Shown: piece after piece, positions 26,653 to 34,430 of the stretch | Layout: each line of letters begins with the position of its first letter | Numbering within the stretch: the first letter of the stretch is position 1 | Assembly (NCBI GenBank): GCA_934254835.1 | Contig: CAKQMI010000012.1 | Location: 1 to 39,706 of the forward strand | Direction: 5' to 3' | From: an uncultured Clostridia bacterium | GTDB taxonomy: Bacteria > Bacillota > Clostridia > Christensenellales > CAG-917 | Length of the DNA: 39,706 nt | Translations under genes and position numbers: made by a program | Notes under the pieces: generated by a model | The model's database searches: none | Told to the model about the DNA's origin: nothing | The model's input: the letters and a program-made list of their open reading frames with translations, nothing else

Positions 26653-28293
26653 ATGGCAGATAAAATATTGAAAATGCCCGTAAACTACGAGGCGGAACAG
26701 GCGATGCTGGGCAGTATAATGATGGATACCAACGTCGCCAACGACTTTACCACGCTCCTTCGCGAGGACGATTTTGCGTTGCAACAGCACAAACAAATCT
26801 TCCTTGCAATCTACAACCTTATCCAAAATAACGAGCCTATCGACGCTTTGACCGTCGCCGATAAACTGGCAACGAGCGGGAAAATTACCGAAGCCGGCGG
26901 TATGGAATATATCGGCAAAATCGCAACGAGCGTCCCAAGCTCCGCCAACGCCGACAAGTACTTTGAAATCGTCAAGCGCGATAGTTTGTTGCGTGGCATA
27001 ATCGAGGCGGGCAACAAAATCAGCAAAAACGCTTACACCGCCGAGGACGCTAACAAGGCGTTGGACTTTGCCGAACAAACGGTGTTCAAAATTTCCGAGG
27101 AAAAAGAGGCAAGTAAGCTCGAGCCTATCGTGGACGCATCGTCCGAGGCTCTCAATAAAATCAACACCATGCAACGTGGCGACTACGTTGACGAGGGCAT
27201 AAAAACCGGGTTCAAACTTTTGGACAGAAAACTTGAAAGTATGAAGCCCGGCGCGCTTTGTATTCTTGCGGCGCGTCCGTCCGTCGGTAAGACGGCTTTT
27301 GCACTGACCATCGCCATCAACGCCGCAATCCGCAACAATAAAAAAGTGGCGATTTTCAGCTTTGAAATGCCGACCGTACAGCTTGTACAGCGTATGCTTA
27401 CCACCGTTTCGCAAATTTCGTTCAAGCGTCAGAAACAGCCCGGTATGCTCAATTTCAACGAAACGCAACGTCTTTTCAACGCGCACGAAGCGTTGTCGGG
27501 CAGTCAAATCTACGTTGACGACAACTCGGGCAATACCCCGGGCGATATCATCAGCAAGTGTCGCCGTATGAAAAACACTGTGGGGCTTGACCTCGTCATC
27601 ATCGACTACTTGCAACTTATCACCCTCGACAACAAGTCCAAGGCGGAAAACCGTCAGCAGGAAGTGTCGACGATGAGCCGTCAGATGAAACTGTACGCAA
27701 AGGAACTGGGCGTGCCGTTTTTGGTGCTGTCGCAGTTGTCGCGCGGTACCGAACAGCGCGGGGAAGAACCTCAACTTTCCGACCTTCGTGAGTCGGGCGC
27801 AATCGAGCAGGACGCCGACGTCGTTATGTTTTTGCATCGTCCGAAAAAAGTCGAAAATCCGAAGTCCGAGGAAAGCAAGTTCGCGTCAAGTTACGACGAC
27901 GACGGCGATCACAAGTTCATAAAAATGCTCGTCGCCAAAAACCGTAACGGCGAAACCGGCAACGTCTATTTCGACTGGTGCGGTGATATGCAGACCTTTA
28001 AGCCCATCGACATCAGAGAAATGTCCACGGCGGAAGAAAAACAGCCTGCGCTGAAAATCAATACCGAAATCACCTCGACCGAGCAGATGAAGTCGGACGA
28101 CAACGCCTTCGACGATATGATTATGGTGGACGACGAAGGGCAAAAAGGCACCGTCGAAATCGTCATGGACGACACCGCCACTCCCGCAACTATAAAAGAG
28201 GAACCGCTCGATTTTTCAAACACCGACGGCATGACTTTCACAAATAACGAAAGCGGTGACCAGAATATCAACAACGGCGACCTGCCTTTTTGA
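26653..28293 (+). CDS. dnaB: Replicative DNA helicase DnaB with an SSB-like C-terminal tail
   Basis: 546 residues. It is the hexameric 5'-3' helicase at the replication fork. The N-terminal primase-interacting domain (about 1-150) starts MPVNYEAEQAMLGSIM. The RecA-like domain has Walker A ARPSVGKTAF (Lys213), FSFEMP, Walker B VIIDYLQLI, SQLSRGTEQR and DLRESGAIEQDADVV. It normally ends near residue 445 with YFDWCGDM. Here about 100 extra residues follow, acidic and low in complexity, ending NGDLPF. That last part matches the SSB C-terminal tip (acidic residues then (I/L)PF). GAGGTG precedes the ATG. recX begins 9 nt downstream. Confidence 0.95.
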   Translation: MADKILKMPVNYEAEQAMLGSIMMDTNVANDFTTLLREDDFALQQHKQIFLAIYNLIQNNEPIDALTVADKLATSGKITEAGGMEYIGKIATSVPSSANADKYFEIVKRDSLLRGIIEAGNKISKNAYTAEDANKALDFAEQTVFKISEEKEASKLEPIVDASSEALNKINTMQRGDYVDEGIKTGFKLLDRKLESMKPGALCILAARPSVGKTAFALTIAINAAIRNNKKVAIFSFEMPTVQLVQRMLTTVSQISFKRQKQPGMLNFNETQRLFNAHEALSGSQIYVDDNSGNTPGDIISKCRRMKNTVGLDLVIIDYLQLITLDNKSKAENRQQEVSTMSRQMKLYAKELGVPFLVLSQLSRGTEQRGEEPQLSDLRESGAIEQDADVVMFLHRPKKVENPKSEESKFASSYDDDGDHKFIKMLVAKNRNGETGNVYFDWCGDMQTFKPIDIREMSTAEEKQPALKINTEITSTEQMKSDDNAFDDMIMVDDEGQKGTVEIVMDDTATPATIKEEPLDFSNTDGMTFTNNESGDQNINNGDLPF

Positions 28294-28302
28294 CGATAAT
28301 TT

Positions 28303-28935
28303 ATGACTTATATCGCCGAAATCAAAGAAATTCCTTATGACAAAAAACGCGCGGACGTCGTGTTGAGCGACGGCGAATTTTGTCGCGCGTTCAAAGCCAC
28401 CATTAAAGAATACGGGCTTGCCGAAGGGAAAAATATATCTTTGGCGGAACTCAGGCGCATCGCAAAAGAGGGCGAGGAACACATCGCTTTCACGACGGCA
28501 ATCGACAGCCTGTCGCGCGGGATTAAGTCGCAAAACGAGGTCAGAAAAAACCTGAAAACCAAAAAGTTTTCGGACGACGCCATATCCGTCACCATCGAAA
28601 AACTTATAAGTTACAACTATTTGGGCGACCGCGCCTACGCCGAAGCCTACGTTTCATACAAGGGACAAAAAATCGGGCGCAGGAAAATTATTTATGAACT
28701 AATCACCGTAAAAGGTATCGATAAATCGGTGGCGCAAGAAGTTGCCTATGAGAAACTTTCCGACGAGGAGGAACTCCAAAAAGCCATCGAAATGGGGCAA
28801 AAGTACGTCGAAAAGGAAAAGAAAAAACGCACCCGCCTGAAAGAGCGCGCCTATTGTTTCCTTGCGACGCGCGGGTTCGACACCGATATCATTTCGTCCG
28901 CGATGAGCGCGCTCGATTTTTCGGAAGAAGAATAA
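28303..28935 (+). CDS. recX: RecX-family regulator of RecA
   Basis: 210 residues made of three-helix repeats typical of RecX. The family signature is visible as SLSRGIKSQNEVRKNLKTKKFSD, YNYLGDRAYAEAYV and GRRKIIYEL. RecX binds RecA filaments and dampens recombinase activity. Only a 9-nt gap separates it from dnaB and there is no clear Shine-Dalgarno sequence, so it is probably translated by coupling. A terminator follows. The pairing links replication and recombination control. Members of this family are weakly conserved, but the repeat pattern here is clear. Confidence 0.85.
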   Translation: MTYIAEIKEIPYDKKRADVVLSDGEFCRAFKATIKEYGLAEGKNISLAELRRIAKEGEEHIAFTTAIDSLSRGIKSQNEVRKNLKTKKFSDDAISVTIEKLISYNYLGDRAYAEAYVSYKGQKIGRRKIIYELITVKGIDKSVAQEVAYEKLSDEEELQKAIEMGQKYVEKEKKKRTRLKERAYCFLATRGFDTDIISSAMSALDFSEEE

Positions 28936-28956
28936 ACGATATTTTTGAATTTTCTG

Positions 28957-28982
28957 CCTTGCGTTCTGCAAGGTTTTTTTTT
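28957..28982 (+). terminator. Terminator of the dnaB-recX operon
   Basis: CCTTGC-GTTCT-GCAAGG followed by a T-rich run of about nine or more. Confidence 0.9.
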
Positions 28983-29044
28983 GTTTTTTGCATAATTTCC
29001 ATTCCGTCGGCATTTTCTATAAGTAGAAATTCCGAGGTGCATTT

Positions 29045-29743
29045 ATGAAAAAAACATTATTGATTATTCTCACGATTGTCTTGACGCTCGGCGTGGCGTT
29101 GTCGCTTTTTGGGTGCAAAAAGGGCAAAAAACCAAACGACGTCGATATTTCAAAAAACGTCAGTTATGCCGAAACTCATCGCTACGTCGGCGAAAACGAC
29201 GACTTCAAAGTGGCGGTGACAAGCGGTGTCAGGGAACGGCTTTTTATTGCGGACGGCAAAGCGACGGACGTGATAAATTTCACCGAAATCACCGTTATCC
29301 CGCTGAAAGCGAAAATGCAAAATAAAACCTTTTCTTATGTTTTGAATTACGAGGGCGGAAGCGTCGAGGGCGAACTCAAACGCGATGTCGTGACGCACAA
29401 CTTTACTTCCGCCGTTGACGCCGAAAACTTTAAGGATTGCATTAAGTCGGTTGTCATAAAGTGCGACAAGGACGAAATTGAGATACCGCTTGAAAACGCA
29501 CTTAACGGCAAGATTGATTATCGTAAAGTGCTGGATATTGCAAAATCTGCATTGAAAGACGAAATCGGCGCAAACACCACCGACGGCGTTTTGAACCGCG
29601 AAATTATGATAAAACTCGTGAGGGATAGGCGCGCTCCCGACAGCCCTTATTACTGGTACGTTTCCTTTATTGCCGGCGACAGCGGATACTGGGCGCTTTT
29701 GATAAATCCCGAAACCGGCGACATTGTGTCAAAGAAAAACTAA
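29045..29743 (+). CDS. Small lipoprotein, possible PepSY-like C-terminal domain
   Basis: 232 residues. Signal peptide with lipobox LFGC (Cys24), then a Lys-rich linker. The first half has two beta-rich segments. The last 70 residues (from DYRKVLDIAKSALKDEIG to INPETGDIVSKKN) have the helix plus YWYVSFIAGDSGYWALLINPETG pattern of PepSY-type domains, which are thought to inhibit peptidases or bind envelope proteins. The PepSY call is tentative. CGAGGTG precedes the ATG. Convergent with the M28-like peptidase, sharing a bidirectional terminator. Confidence 0.7.
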   Translation: MKKTLLIILTIVLTLGVALSLFGCKKGKKPNDVDISKNVSYAETHRYVGENDDFKVAVTSGVRERLFIADGKATDVINFTEITVIPLKAKMQNKTFSYVLNYEGGSVEGELKRDVVTHNFTSAVDAENFKDCIKSVVIKCDKDEIEIPLENALNGKIDYRKVLDIAKSALKDEIGANTTDGVLNREIMIKLVRDRRAPDSPYYWYVSFIAGDSGYWALLINPETGDIVSKKN

Positions 29744-29769
29744 GTAATACCACCAAAGTTTTGCAACAA

Positions 29770-29795
29770 AAAATCCCCGAAAAATCGGGGATTTT
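29770..29795. terminator. Bidirectional terminator
   Basis: AAAATCCCCGA-AAAA-TCGGGGATTTT is a perfect 11-bp stem with A and T flanks on both sides, between two convergent genes. Confidence 0.9.
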
Positions 29796-29806
29796 CGTTG
29801 TTTTTA

Positions 29807-31237
29807 TTATTTCAGTCTGCCAAGTCCAAACGACATTCCTTGCGATTTTCCGATTTCCTTTTTCGACTTTTCGTCGATGAGGTTGACGCAGTTTATGAAC
29901 GTTTGGATTTGTTCGTACATAAGGTCGAGGTTGAATTTGTCCATGTGTTCGTTCCCGCTACTATCAACCGAGCAGAGATAGTCGGGCGCGGTGACGAGCG
30001 CGATTTCGGGGATATGTTTTTTGGACAGCGGTTGTCCCTCGCCGAAGTGCATCGTATTGTGCGCGCGGAGCGTCGTCGTCCTGACCAACGTCCTGTCTTT
30101 TATTGCCTCGTAATAAATTTTGTCGAGGTTTTTGTTGCCGGTGTAAACGAGTTCGGTATCGATGTCGTTGGTTTTTGTATAGACGCCGTTGACGTCTTTC
30201 CACTCGGTGCATCCGAGGTGCTCCACCGACACTCCCGCAACCGCCTTGTACGTTTTGCCGTTCCACAGATTTTTGTTTTCGGCAAGCCATCTTCCCGTCG
30301 CCTGATTTGACGTCATAATGCCTTCGCGGAAGACGGGCAGACGGAAGTGTCCCGTCACGAATACGAAAATGAGGTTGCGCTTTGTGGGGTGCGCTTTGAA
30401 GTATTGCATCATCGGCAGTATCCCGATTGCACCGTTTTCTTCGGAGAAATTGCAACCGTCGGTGTGGGTGTTGATGATGATTGCCTCGTTGGTGTCGGCG
30501 GTGCCTTTCAAGATTGCGTGGAACGACTCGGTTTTGGCGTTTTCGTCGATGTTTCCGACAAGTCGTAGCGTTGCGGATTTTTTCTTTTTCACGGCGTCCA
30601 ACACTTTTTTGCCGTTCGTTTCGTTCACCCACAGCATCGGTACGCCGAGGTATCCCAAGATGAAGTTCAGGACTTGCCCGTCAACCATCGCGTCGGACAT
30701 ATCTTCCCAAATGCAAATCATACCTTTCATTCCCGAAAGCCTCGCCGACCAAAACGACAGCAGGGTTTTGACGAAAGACGTGCTGACGGGCCCGCGATAA
30801 CTCTTTTCGATTTCGAGGTTTTCGGGCACGGACGCGCGCTTGTTGAATGCGATTTTACTGCTGATTTTTGAAAGGTTTTTGATGCGACATACGGCGATTT
30901 TGCCCCGTGCGCGCTGAAAATCGAGCGGATTGTTGAACACCGACACAAGTTTTCCGCTGACGCCTTTTTCGTCGGTAAGTCCACTGTAAGGGAAGGGCGA
31001 GGATACGTCGATTTGCTCGCCGTCGATCGTCAGCGAATAGTCCGTCGCTTCCCACTTTTTAAAGGTGTACTGCTTGTCAACGACGTCGTATCCCATCTTG
31101 GCGATTTCCTCTTTCAGCCACGCCGTATAGGCGTTTTGACCGCGCGTTCCCGTCAGGCGGTTGCCGAATGAGTTCATCTTTTGCATGTTTTCCATTACGC
31201 TTTCTTTTGAAGGCAAATCGTTCAGAAAAATTGTCAT
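29807..31237 (-). CDS. M28-like (Zn-aminopeptidase fold) protein with atypical metal site
   Basis: 476 residues, no signal peptide. The central part resembles M28 peptidases: a protease-associated-like insert around residues 140-230, then IINTHTDGCNFSEENGAIGIL (from 254), which corresponds to the HxD...ND zinc motif, and FVFVTGHF (291-298) where typical members have a GAEE general base. VSVEHLG and a later His in RAHNTMHFGEG could supply further ligands. The classical Glu-Glu pair is missing, so activity or metal content may differ. GAGAGGGG precedes the ATG and the promoter is an exact consensus, implying strong expression. Confidence 0.7.
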   Translation of the reverse strand: MTIFLNDLPSKESVMENMQKMNSFGNRLTGTRGQNAYTAWLKEEIAKMGYDVVDKQYTFKKWEATDYSLTIDGEQIDVSSPFPYSGLTDEKGVSGKLVSVFNNPLDFQRARGKIAVCRIKNLSKISSKIAFNKRASVPENLEIEKSYRGPVSTSFVKTLLSFWSARLSGMKGMICIWEDMSDAMVDGQVLNFILGYLGVPMLWVNETNGKKVLDAVKKKKSATLRLVGNIDENAKTESFHAILKGTADTNEAIIINTHTDGCNFSEENGAIGILPMMQYFKAHPTKRNLIFVFVTGHFRLPVFREGIMTSNQATGRWLAENKNLWNGKTYKAVAGVSVEHLGCTEWKDVNGVYTKTNDIDTELVYTGNKNLDKIYYEAIKDRTLVRTTTLRAHNTMHFGEGQPLSKKHIPEIALVTAPDYLCSVDSSGNEHMDKFNLDLMYEQIQTFINCVNLIDEKSKKEIGKSQGMSFGLGRLK

Positions 31238-31267
31238 AAATCCCCTCTCAAATTAAATTTCGATTTA

Positions 31268-31296
31268 ATTATATATTTTTAAGGCGTATATGTCAA
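31268..31296 (-). promoter_or_regulatory. Consensus promoter of the M28-like gene
   Basis: On the minus strand TTGACA (31296-31291), a 17-nt spacer and TATAAT (31273-31268), an exact sigma-A consensus. Confidence 0.85.
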
Positions 31297-31337
31297 TTTA
31301 TCCGAAAAAGAACACGCCCGCGCCCACGCGAAATCGC

Positions 31338-31366
31338 TTGATTTAGGCGTGATAAAAGTGTAAAAT
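31338..31366 (+). promoter_or_regulatory. Promoter of the tcdA-like gene
   Basis: TTGATT (31338-31343), a 17-nt spacer and TAAAAT (31361-31366), about 20 nt before the start codon. Confidence 0.7.
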
Positions 31367-31385
31367 TATTCAAAAAGGAGTGTCT

Positions 31386-32123
31386 ATGGCAAATTCGTTT
31401 TCAAGGTCGGAATTGATTTTGGGGAAAGAGTCGTTGCAAAAACTCGCCTCGGCAAGAGTCGCCGTTTTCGGCGTCGGAGGGGTGGGCGGTTACGTCGTGG
31501 AAGCCCTCGCAAGGACGGGCGTCGGCGCGATTGACGTCATCGACAACGACGTCGTGTGTCAGTCGAATATCAACCGCCAAATCATCGCCACGCTCGATAC
31601 CATAGGTCGCTTCAAAGTGGACGTTGTCAAAGAACGGGTGCGCTCGATTAACCCCGATTGCAATGTCACCGCTTTCAGGACGTTTTTCCTGCCCGAAACA
31701 TCTTCGGAATTCGACTTTACCGCCTACGATTACGTCGTTGACGCCATCGATACCGTGACGGGCAAAATCGCCATTATCGAAAAAGCCAACGAGGCGGGCG
31801 TCCCCGTGATTTCGTCGATGGGCGCGGGCAATAAAACCGACGCCACAGCTTTTAGAGTTGCAGACCTTTACGAAACGTCGGTGTGTCCGCTTGCAAAAGT
31901 TATGCGAAAAGAGTGCAAAAAACGCGCGCTCAAAAATATAAAAGTCGTGTATTCGACGGAAAAATCCGTGAAAAACCTTGGCACGCCGAATGATGATGAC
32001 GTCAATTCTTGCCGTCGCTCGACGCCGGGCTCGGTTGCCTTTGTGCCGTCGGTTGCGGGACTTATCATCGCAGGGGAAGTCATAAAGGACATCGCGGGTT
32101 ATTCGCCCGAATACAACGATTAA
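31386..32123 (+). CDS. tcdA: E1-like ThiF-family enzyme, probable tRNA threonylcarbamoyladenosine dehydratase
   Basis: 245 residues. The Rossmann loop VFGVGGVGGYVVEALARTGVG, DNDVVCQSNINRQI and YVVDAIDTVTGKIAII are those of the TcdA/CsdL branch. Also typical are SSMGAGNKTDAT and the C-terminal TPGSVAFVPSVAGLIIAGEVI. The enzyme uses ATP to cyclise t6A at position 37 of tRNAs, and the cytoplasm is its site. AAGGAG at 31375-31380 sets ATG 31386; the in-frame GTG at 31380 overlaps the ribosome binding site and is rejected. A weak hairpin CACCGT/ACGGTG (32136-32151) after the stop may end the transcript. It is the last chromosomal gene before the tRNA-Ser island. Confidence 0.92.
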   Translation: MANSFSRSELILGKESLQKLASARVAVFGVGGVGGYVVEALARTGVGAIDVIDNDVVCQSNINRQIIATLDTIGRFKVDVVKERVRSINPDCNVTAFRTFFLPETSSEFDFTAYDYVVDAIDTVTGKIAIIEKANEAGVPVISSMGAGNKTDATAFRVADLYETSVCPLAKVMRKECKKRALKNIKVVYSTEKSVKNLGTPNDDDVNSCRRSTPGSVAFVPSVAGLIIAGEVIKDIAGYSPEYND

Positions 32124-32290
32124 CTTGCTATTTTTCACCGTAAACACGGTGTATTGACTGTTTAATCAAATTTAGTTTTCGGAAAACCACTAAAATAAGA
32201 TAGTGCAAAAAATATGAAAAGTATCAAAAAGTAACAATCTATTTTCGCTCGCATATCGTCAGCAATTTTCAAATGCCTGCGTCAATGCGG

Positions 32291-32319
32291 TTGACAAATT
32301 ATAAGATAATTGATATACT
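32291..32319 (+). promoter_or_regulatory. tRNA-Ser promoter
   Basis: TTGACA (32291-32296), a 17-nt spacer and TATACT (32314-32319), 19 nt before the mature tRNA. Confidence 0.85.
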
Positions 32320-32338
32320 GTCAACCGTTGCAAAAAGT

Positions 32339-32427
32339 GGAGGAATATCGAAGCGGTCATAACGAGGCGGTCTTGAAAACCGTTTGGGTGCAAGCCCACG
32401 GGGGTTCGAATCCCTCTTCCTCCGCCA
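32339..32427 (+). tRNA. tRNA-Ser(UGA), CCA encoded
   Basis: 89 nt. The acceptor stem GGAGGAA/TTCCTCC is perfect, with discriminator G and an encoded CCA. The anticodon loop CTTGAAA gives anticodon TGA. A long variable arm (GGGTGCAAGCCC) marks a type II serine tRNA, and the T arm contains GGTTCGAATCC. The 3' 56 nt are duplicated exactly at 39235-39290, so the gene was an integration target and has been reconstituted at the left junction. Confidence 0.95.
32372..32427 (+). repeat. Left attachment repeat (3' half of tRNA-Ser)
   Basis: 56-bp segment from the anticodon loop to CCA, identical to 39235-39290. Divergence begins at the next base on the right side and one base before on the left. This geometry is typical of tRNA-targeting integrative elements. 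Confidence 0.9.
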
Positions 32428-32430
32428 CAA

Positions 32431-32458
32431 AAACCCGACAATTTCTGTCGGGTTTTTT
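32431..32458 (+). terminator. Terminator directly after tRNA-Ser
   Basis: ACCCGACA-ATTTC-TGTCGGGT followed by TTTTT. Confidence 0.85.
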
Positions 32459-32578
32459 GTTGCGTCGGAAGAGGTCTTCTTGCGCAATCTGAGATTGCGC
32501 ACTGCTTCGCAGTCGAACCCCCTACCACGGGGCTGACGCTTCGCTTATGTGAGTAAACTCACTCGCTCCGCTATTTCA
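32459..32578. other. Spacer between the tRNA terminator and the second tRNA-end copy
   Basis: No gene. It includes a near-perfect palindrome TGCGCAATC-TGA-GATTGCGCA (around 32480-32500) and a GAGTAAACTC short palindrome. It looks like debris of an earlier insertion. Confidence 0.5.
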
Positions 32579-32607
32579 CGAATCCCTCTTCCTCCGCCAC
32601 AAAAACC
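32579..32607 (+). repeat. Partial copy of the tRNA-Ser 3' end plus 8 bp
   Basis: CGAATCCCTCTTCCTCCGCC then ACAAAAACC, identical over 29 bp to 32407-32435. It covers the T-arm 3' side, the acceptor strand and the first bases after CCA. It cannot form a tRNA. It is a third tRNA-end copy at this locus. Confidence 0.85.
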
Positions 32608-32645
32608 TAAATCGAATACGAAAGTGTTTGGTTTAGGTTTTTCTT
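32601..32645 (+). terminator. Terminator-like hairpin after the partial tRNA copy
   Basis: AAACCTAAA (32603-32611) pairs with TTTAGGTTT (32632-32640) over a 20-nt loop, followed by TTCTTTT. Confidence 0.6.
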
Positions 32646-32917
32646 TTACAAAAAATAAGGTTTTATCTGCGTTTTTTGGTTGATGGCGTGCTGTTCGTTT
32701 ATCCTTTTTGGGGTTCGTATGGGTGTGTTCGTATCCCTTATACCGTTTATGTTTTCCTTTGCAAGCAGGAGATATAAGTGGAAAATCTTACAATAATTGT
32801 TTTGATAAAATGAGACCTATCGTTAAGAGTATCTATCTTGCCAGAGTTGGATTCTCTTTGTTGGAGAGGTCTTTTTTGTTTCCTTCGGATAAATATCATG
32901 TTTTTGGAGGTATCAAA
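32646..32917 (+). other. Long untranslated region upstream of the RNase III-like gene
   Basis: About 270 bp without a credible gene. An in-frame ATG at 32708 would extend the RNase III ORF, but the extra residues look non-coding and lack a ribosome binding site. A TAAAAT (32806-32811) could be a -10 box with a poor -35. A short hairpin around TCTCTTTGTTGGAGAGG with a T run lies at about 32852-32880. Confidence 0.45.
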
Positions 32918-33748
32918 ATGAAAATGCAAAATCTTAACGAACATCTCGACGAGGTGCAAGAAAAAATCGATTACTATTTTAAAAATACCGATTTACTCTT
33001 GCAAGCATTTACGAGAAGTTCTTATTCTACCCAATATGGTGGAGAAAACAACGAAGTTCTTGAATTTATCGGTGATAAAGTTCTCGACTTTTATGTCGTA
33101 AAAACAATCGTCGATGAATTCGGATTTATGAAATCTCAATCGGAGTATTATGATAAAGACAACGATAATGAAGAATTCTGTATCGTAGCCCACAAAAACG
33201 AGTCGGATTTTACTGAAATTAAGAAAGAAATCGTTTCAAATAAAACGCTTGCAAAAAGAATCGATTACTTTGGTTTTGCTAAATTTATGTATTTGGGCGA
33301 CAGTGACATTGATAATAATGTAGTAACACAGGAAAAAGTTAAGGCGGATTTATTCGAGGCTATTTTAGGAGCAATCGCAATAGACAGTGACTGGAATGCC
33401 GATGAAATTCAAAATTCCGTTTCAACCATGCTCAATATCGATAAGTTTTTGGCAAATATCGATACTACAGAAGAACGACCTGAAAAGTTTAAGGAAGAAA
33501 ACGCCGTAACTACGTTAAAAGAACTTGCGGAACACGGAATTTGCACTAAGCCCGAATATGATTTGAGCGACGGACAAGTGGAACAAAACGGTCGTTTATT
33601 GTGGGCTTGCACTTGCACTGTTAAAAGTTGGAGCGTTCAAAAAACAGGGCTTGCCGATTCTAAAAAAGCAGCAAAAAGATATGCTGCCTATTTAGTCCTT
33701 TGCGAACACTACCAATTACCCGACGAATTTGTCGAGGATAACGAGTAA
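32918..33748 (+). CDS. Accessory RNase III-family protein with dsRNA-binding domain
   Basis: 276 residues. The RNase III domain covers about residues 10-175: the signature NEVLEFIGDKVLDFYV supplies Glu46, Glu49 and Asp53, and KADLFEAILGAI supplies Asp144 and Glu147. These match all catalytic acidic positions of E. coli RNase III (38, 41, 45, 114, 117). An unusual acidic insert (about 71-105) separates the two halves. Residues about 205-268 are a dsRBD ending in GLADSKKAAKRYAAYLVL. It should cleave double-stranded RNA. GGAGG at 32906-32910 fixes the start. Base composition is lower in GC than the chromosome. As cargo of an island it is probably not the housekeeping rnc. Function in the element is unknown. 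Confidence 0.85.
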   Translation: MKMQNLNEHLDEVQEKIDYYFKNTDLLLQAFTRSSYSTQYGGENNEVLEFIGDKVLDFYVVKTIVDEFGFMKSQSEYYDKDNDNEEFCIVAHKNESDFTEIKKEIVSNKTLAKRIDYFGFAKFMYLGDSDIDNNVVTQEKVKADLFEAILGAIAIDSDWNADEIQNSVSTMLNIDKFLANIDTTEERPEKFKEENAVTTLKELAEHGICTKPEYDLSDGQVEQNGRLLWACTCTVKSWSVQKTGLADSKKAAKRYAAYLVLCEHYQLPDEFVEDNE

Positions 33749-33772
33749 ACACTATTCATAAATAATTTGAGT

Positions 33773-33810
33773 ATGGCTACCTACTATTGCAAGGTAGCCA
33801 TATATTTTTT
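33773..33810 (+). terminator. Terminator between RNase III-like gene and HTH gene
   Basis: Perfect 10-bp stem ATGGCTACCT (33773-33782) with AGGTAGCCAT (33792-33801) followed by ATATTTTTT. The right arm is also the 3' coding end of the minus-strand HTH gene. Confidence 0.75.
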
Positions 33811-34401
33811 TCGAATACTGTTTTGTCTGCGCCAGATTGTCGTGCGGTTTACGTTCAGTATTTTTCCTATTTGAAGCATTGTAAATCCTGCCATCAATAT
33901 AGACAACGTTTCATATTCCGCGGCGGTCAATTTCATTTTGGATATAAGCCCGTCAAAAGCGGTATAATCGTTTCTTTGCTCGTCGTCGAGTATTGTTTCG
34001 GGTTCGGTCTTAATCTGTTCGTTAAGGTTAATTGTGTTCAATATAGGATTGACGTAATTTTTAGCCAAGTATCTGTCGGCAACGCTGAAACACGCTTGCT
34101 TTATGGTAATTTTTCTGCCCGTTTTAGTAATGTAAACGTCGTCAAGTCTTTTGCCCATATGTTGGCACAGGAACAACATTGTTTCTTGCGCTATTTCGTA
34201 TCCGTCGGAATAACGGCTCATATCGTCATTTGCACGGTTTATATCTCTTAATAGCCCTTTATAAAGGTTATGCAAATCTTTACCGCCACGGACTATTACC
34301 GTCTTAATAGCACACAAAGCAATCACTTCGCCCATACGCTGCACATTTTCCGCCGAGATAACTCTATCGTTATCTAAAACGCCTTTTTGAAACTCTTTCA
34401 T
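33784..34401 (-). CDS. HTH protein with sigma-region-4-like C-terminus
   Basis: 205 residues. The C-terminal 45 residues (LTAAEYETLSILMAGFTMLQIGKILNVNRTTIWRRQNSIRKKY) form a helix-turn-helix of the sigma-70 region 4/LuxR type. The N-terminal 130 residues are helical and do not match sigma region 2 by eye. Proteins of this type on integrative elements act as element regulators or sigma-like factors. GGAGGT 8 nt before the ATG supports the start. It is transcribed towards the RNase III-like gene, after the recombinase on the same strand with a 241-bp gap. Function beyond DNA binding is inference. Confidence 0.7.
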   Translation of the reverse strand: MKEFQKGVLDNDRVISAENVQRMGEVIALCAIKTVIVRGGKDLHNLYKGLLRDINRANDDMSRYSDGYEIAQETMLFLCQHMGKRLDDVYITKTGRKITIKQACFSVADRYLAKNYVNPILNTINLNEQIKTEPETILDDEQRNDYTAFDGLISKMKLTAAEYETLSILMAGFTMLQIGKILNVNRTTIWRRQNSIRKKYMATLQ

Positions 34402-34430
34402 CTTTTTTTACCTCCGAAGTATTTTCTTCG

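Noticed and set aside
32708..32917. N-terminal extension of the RNase III-like protein
   Set aside because: The extra 70 residues have no domain character and a strong GGAGG site precedes ATG 32918.
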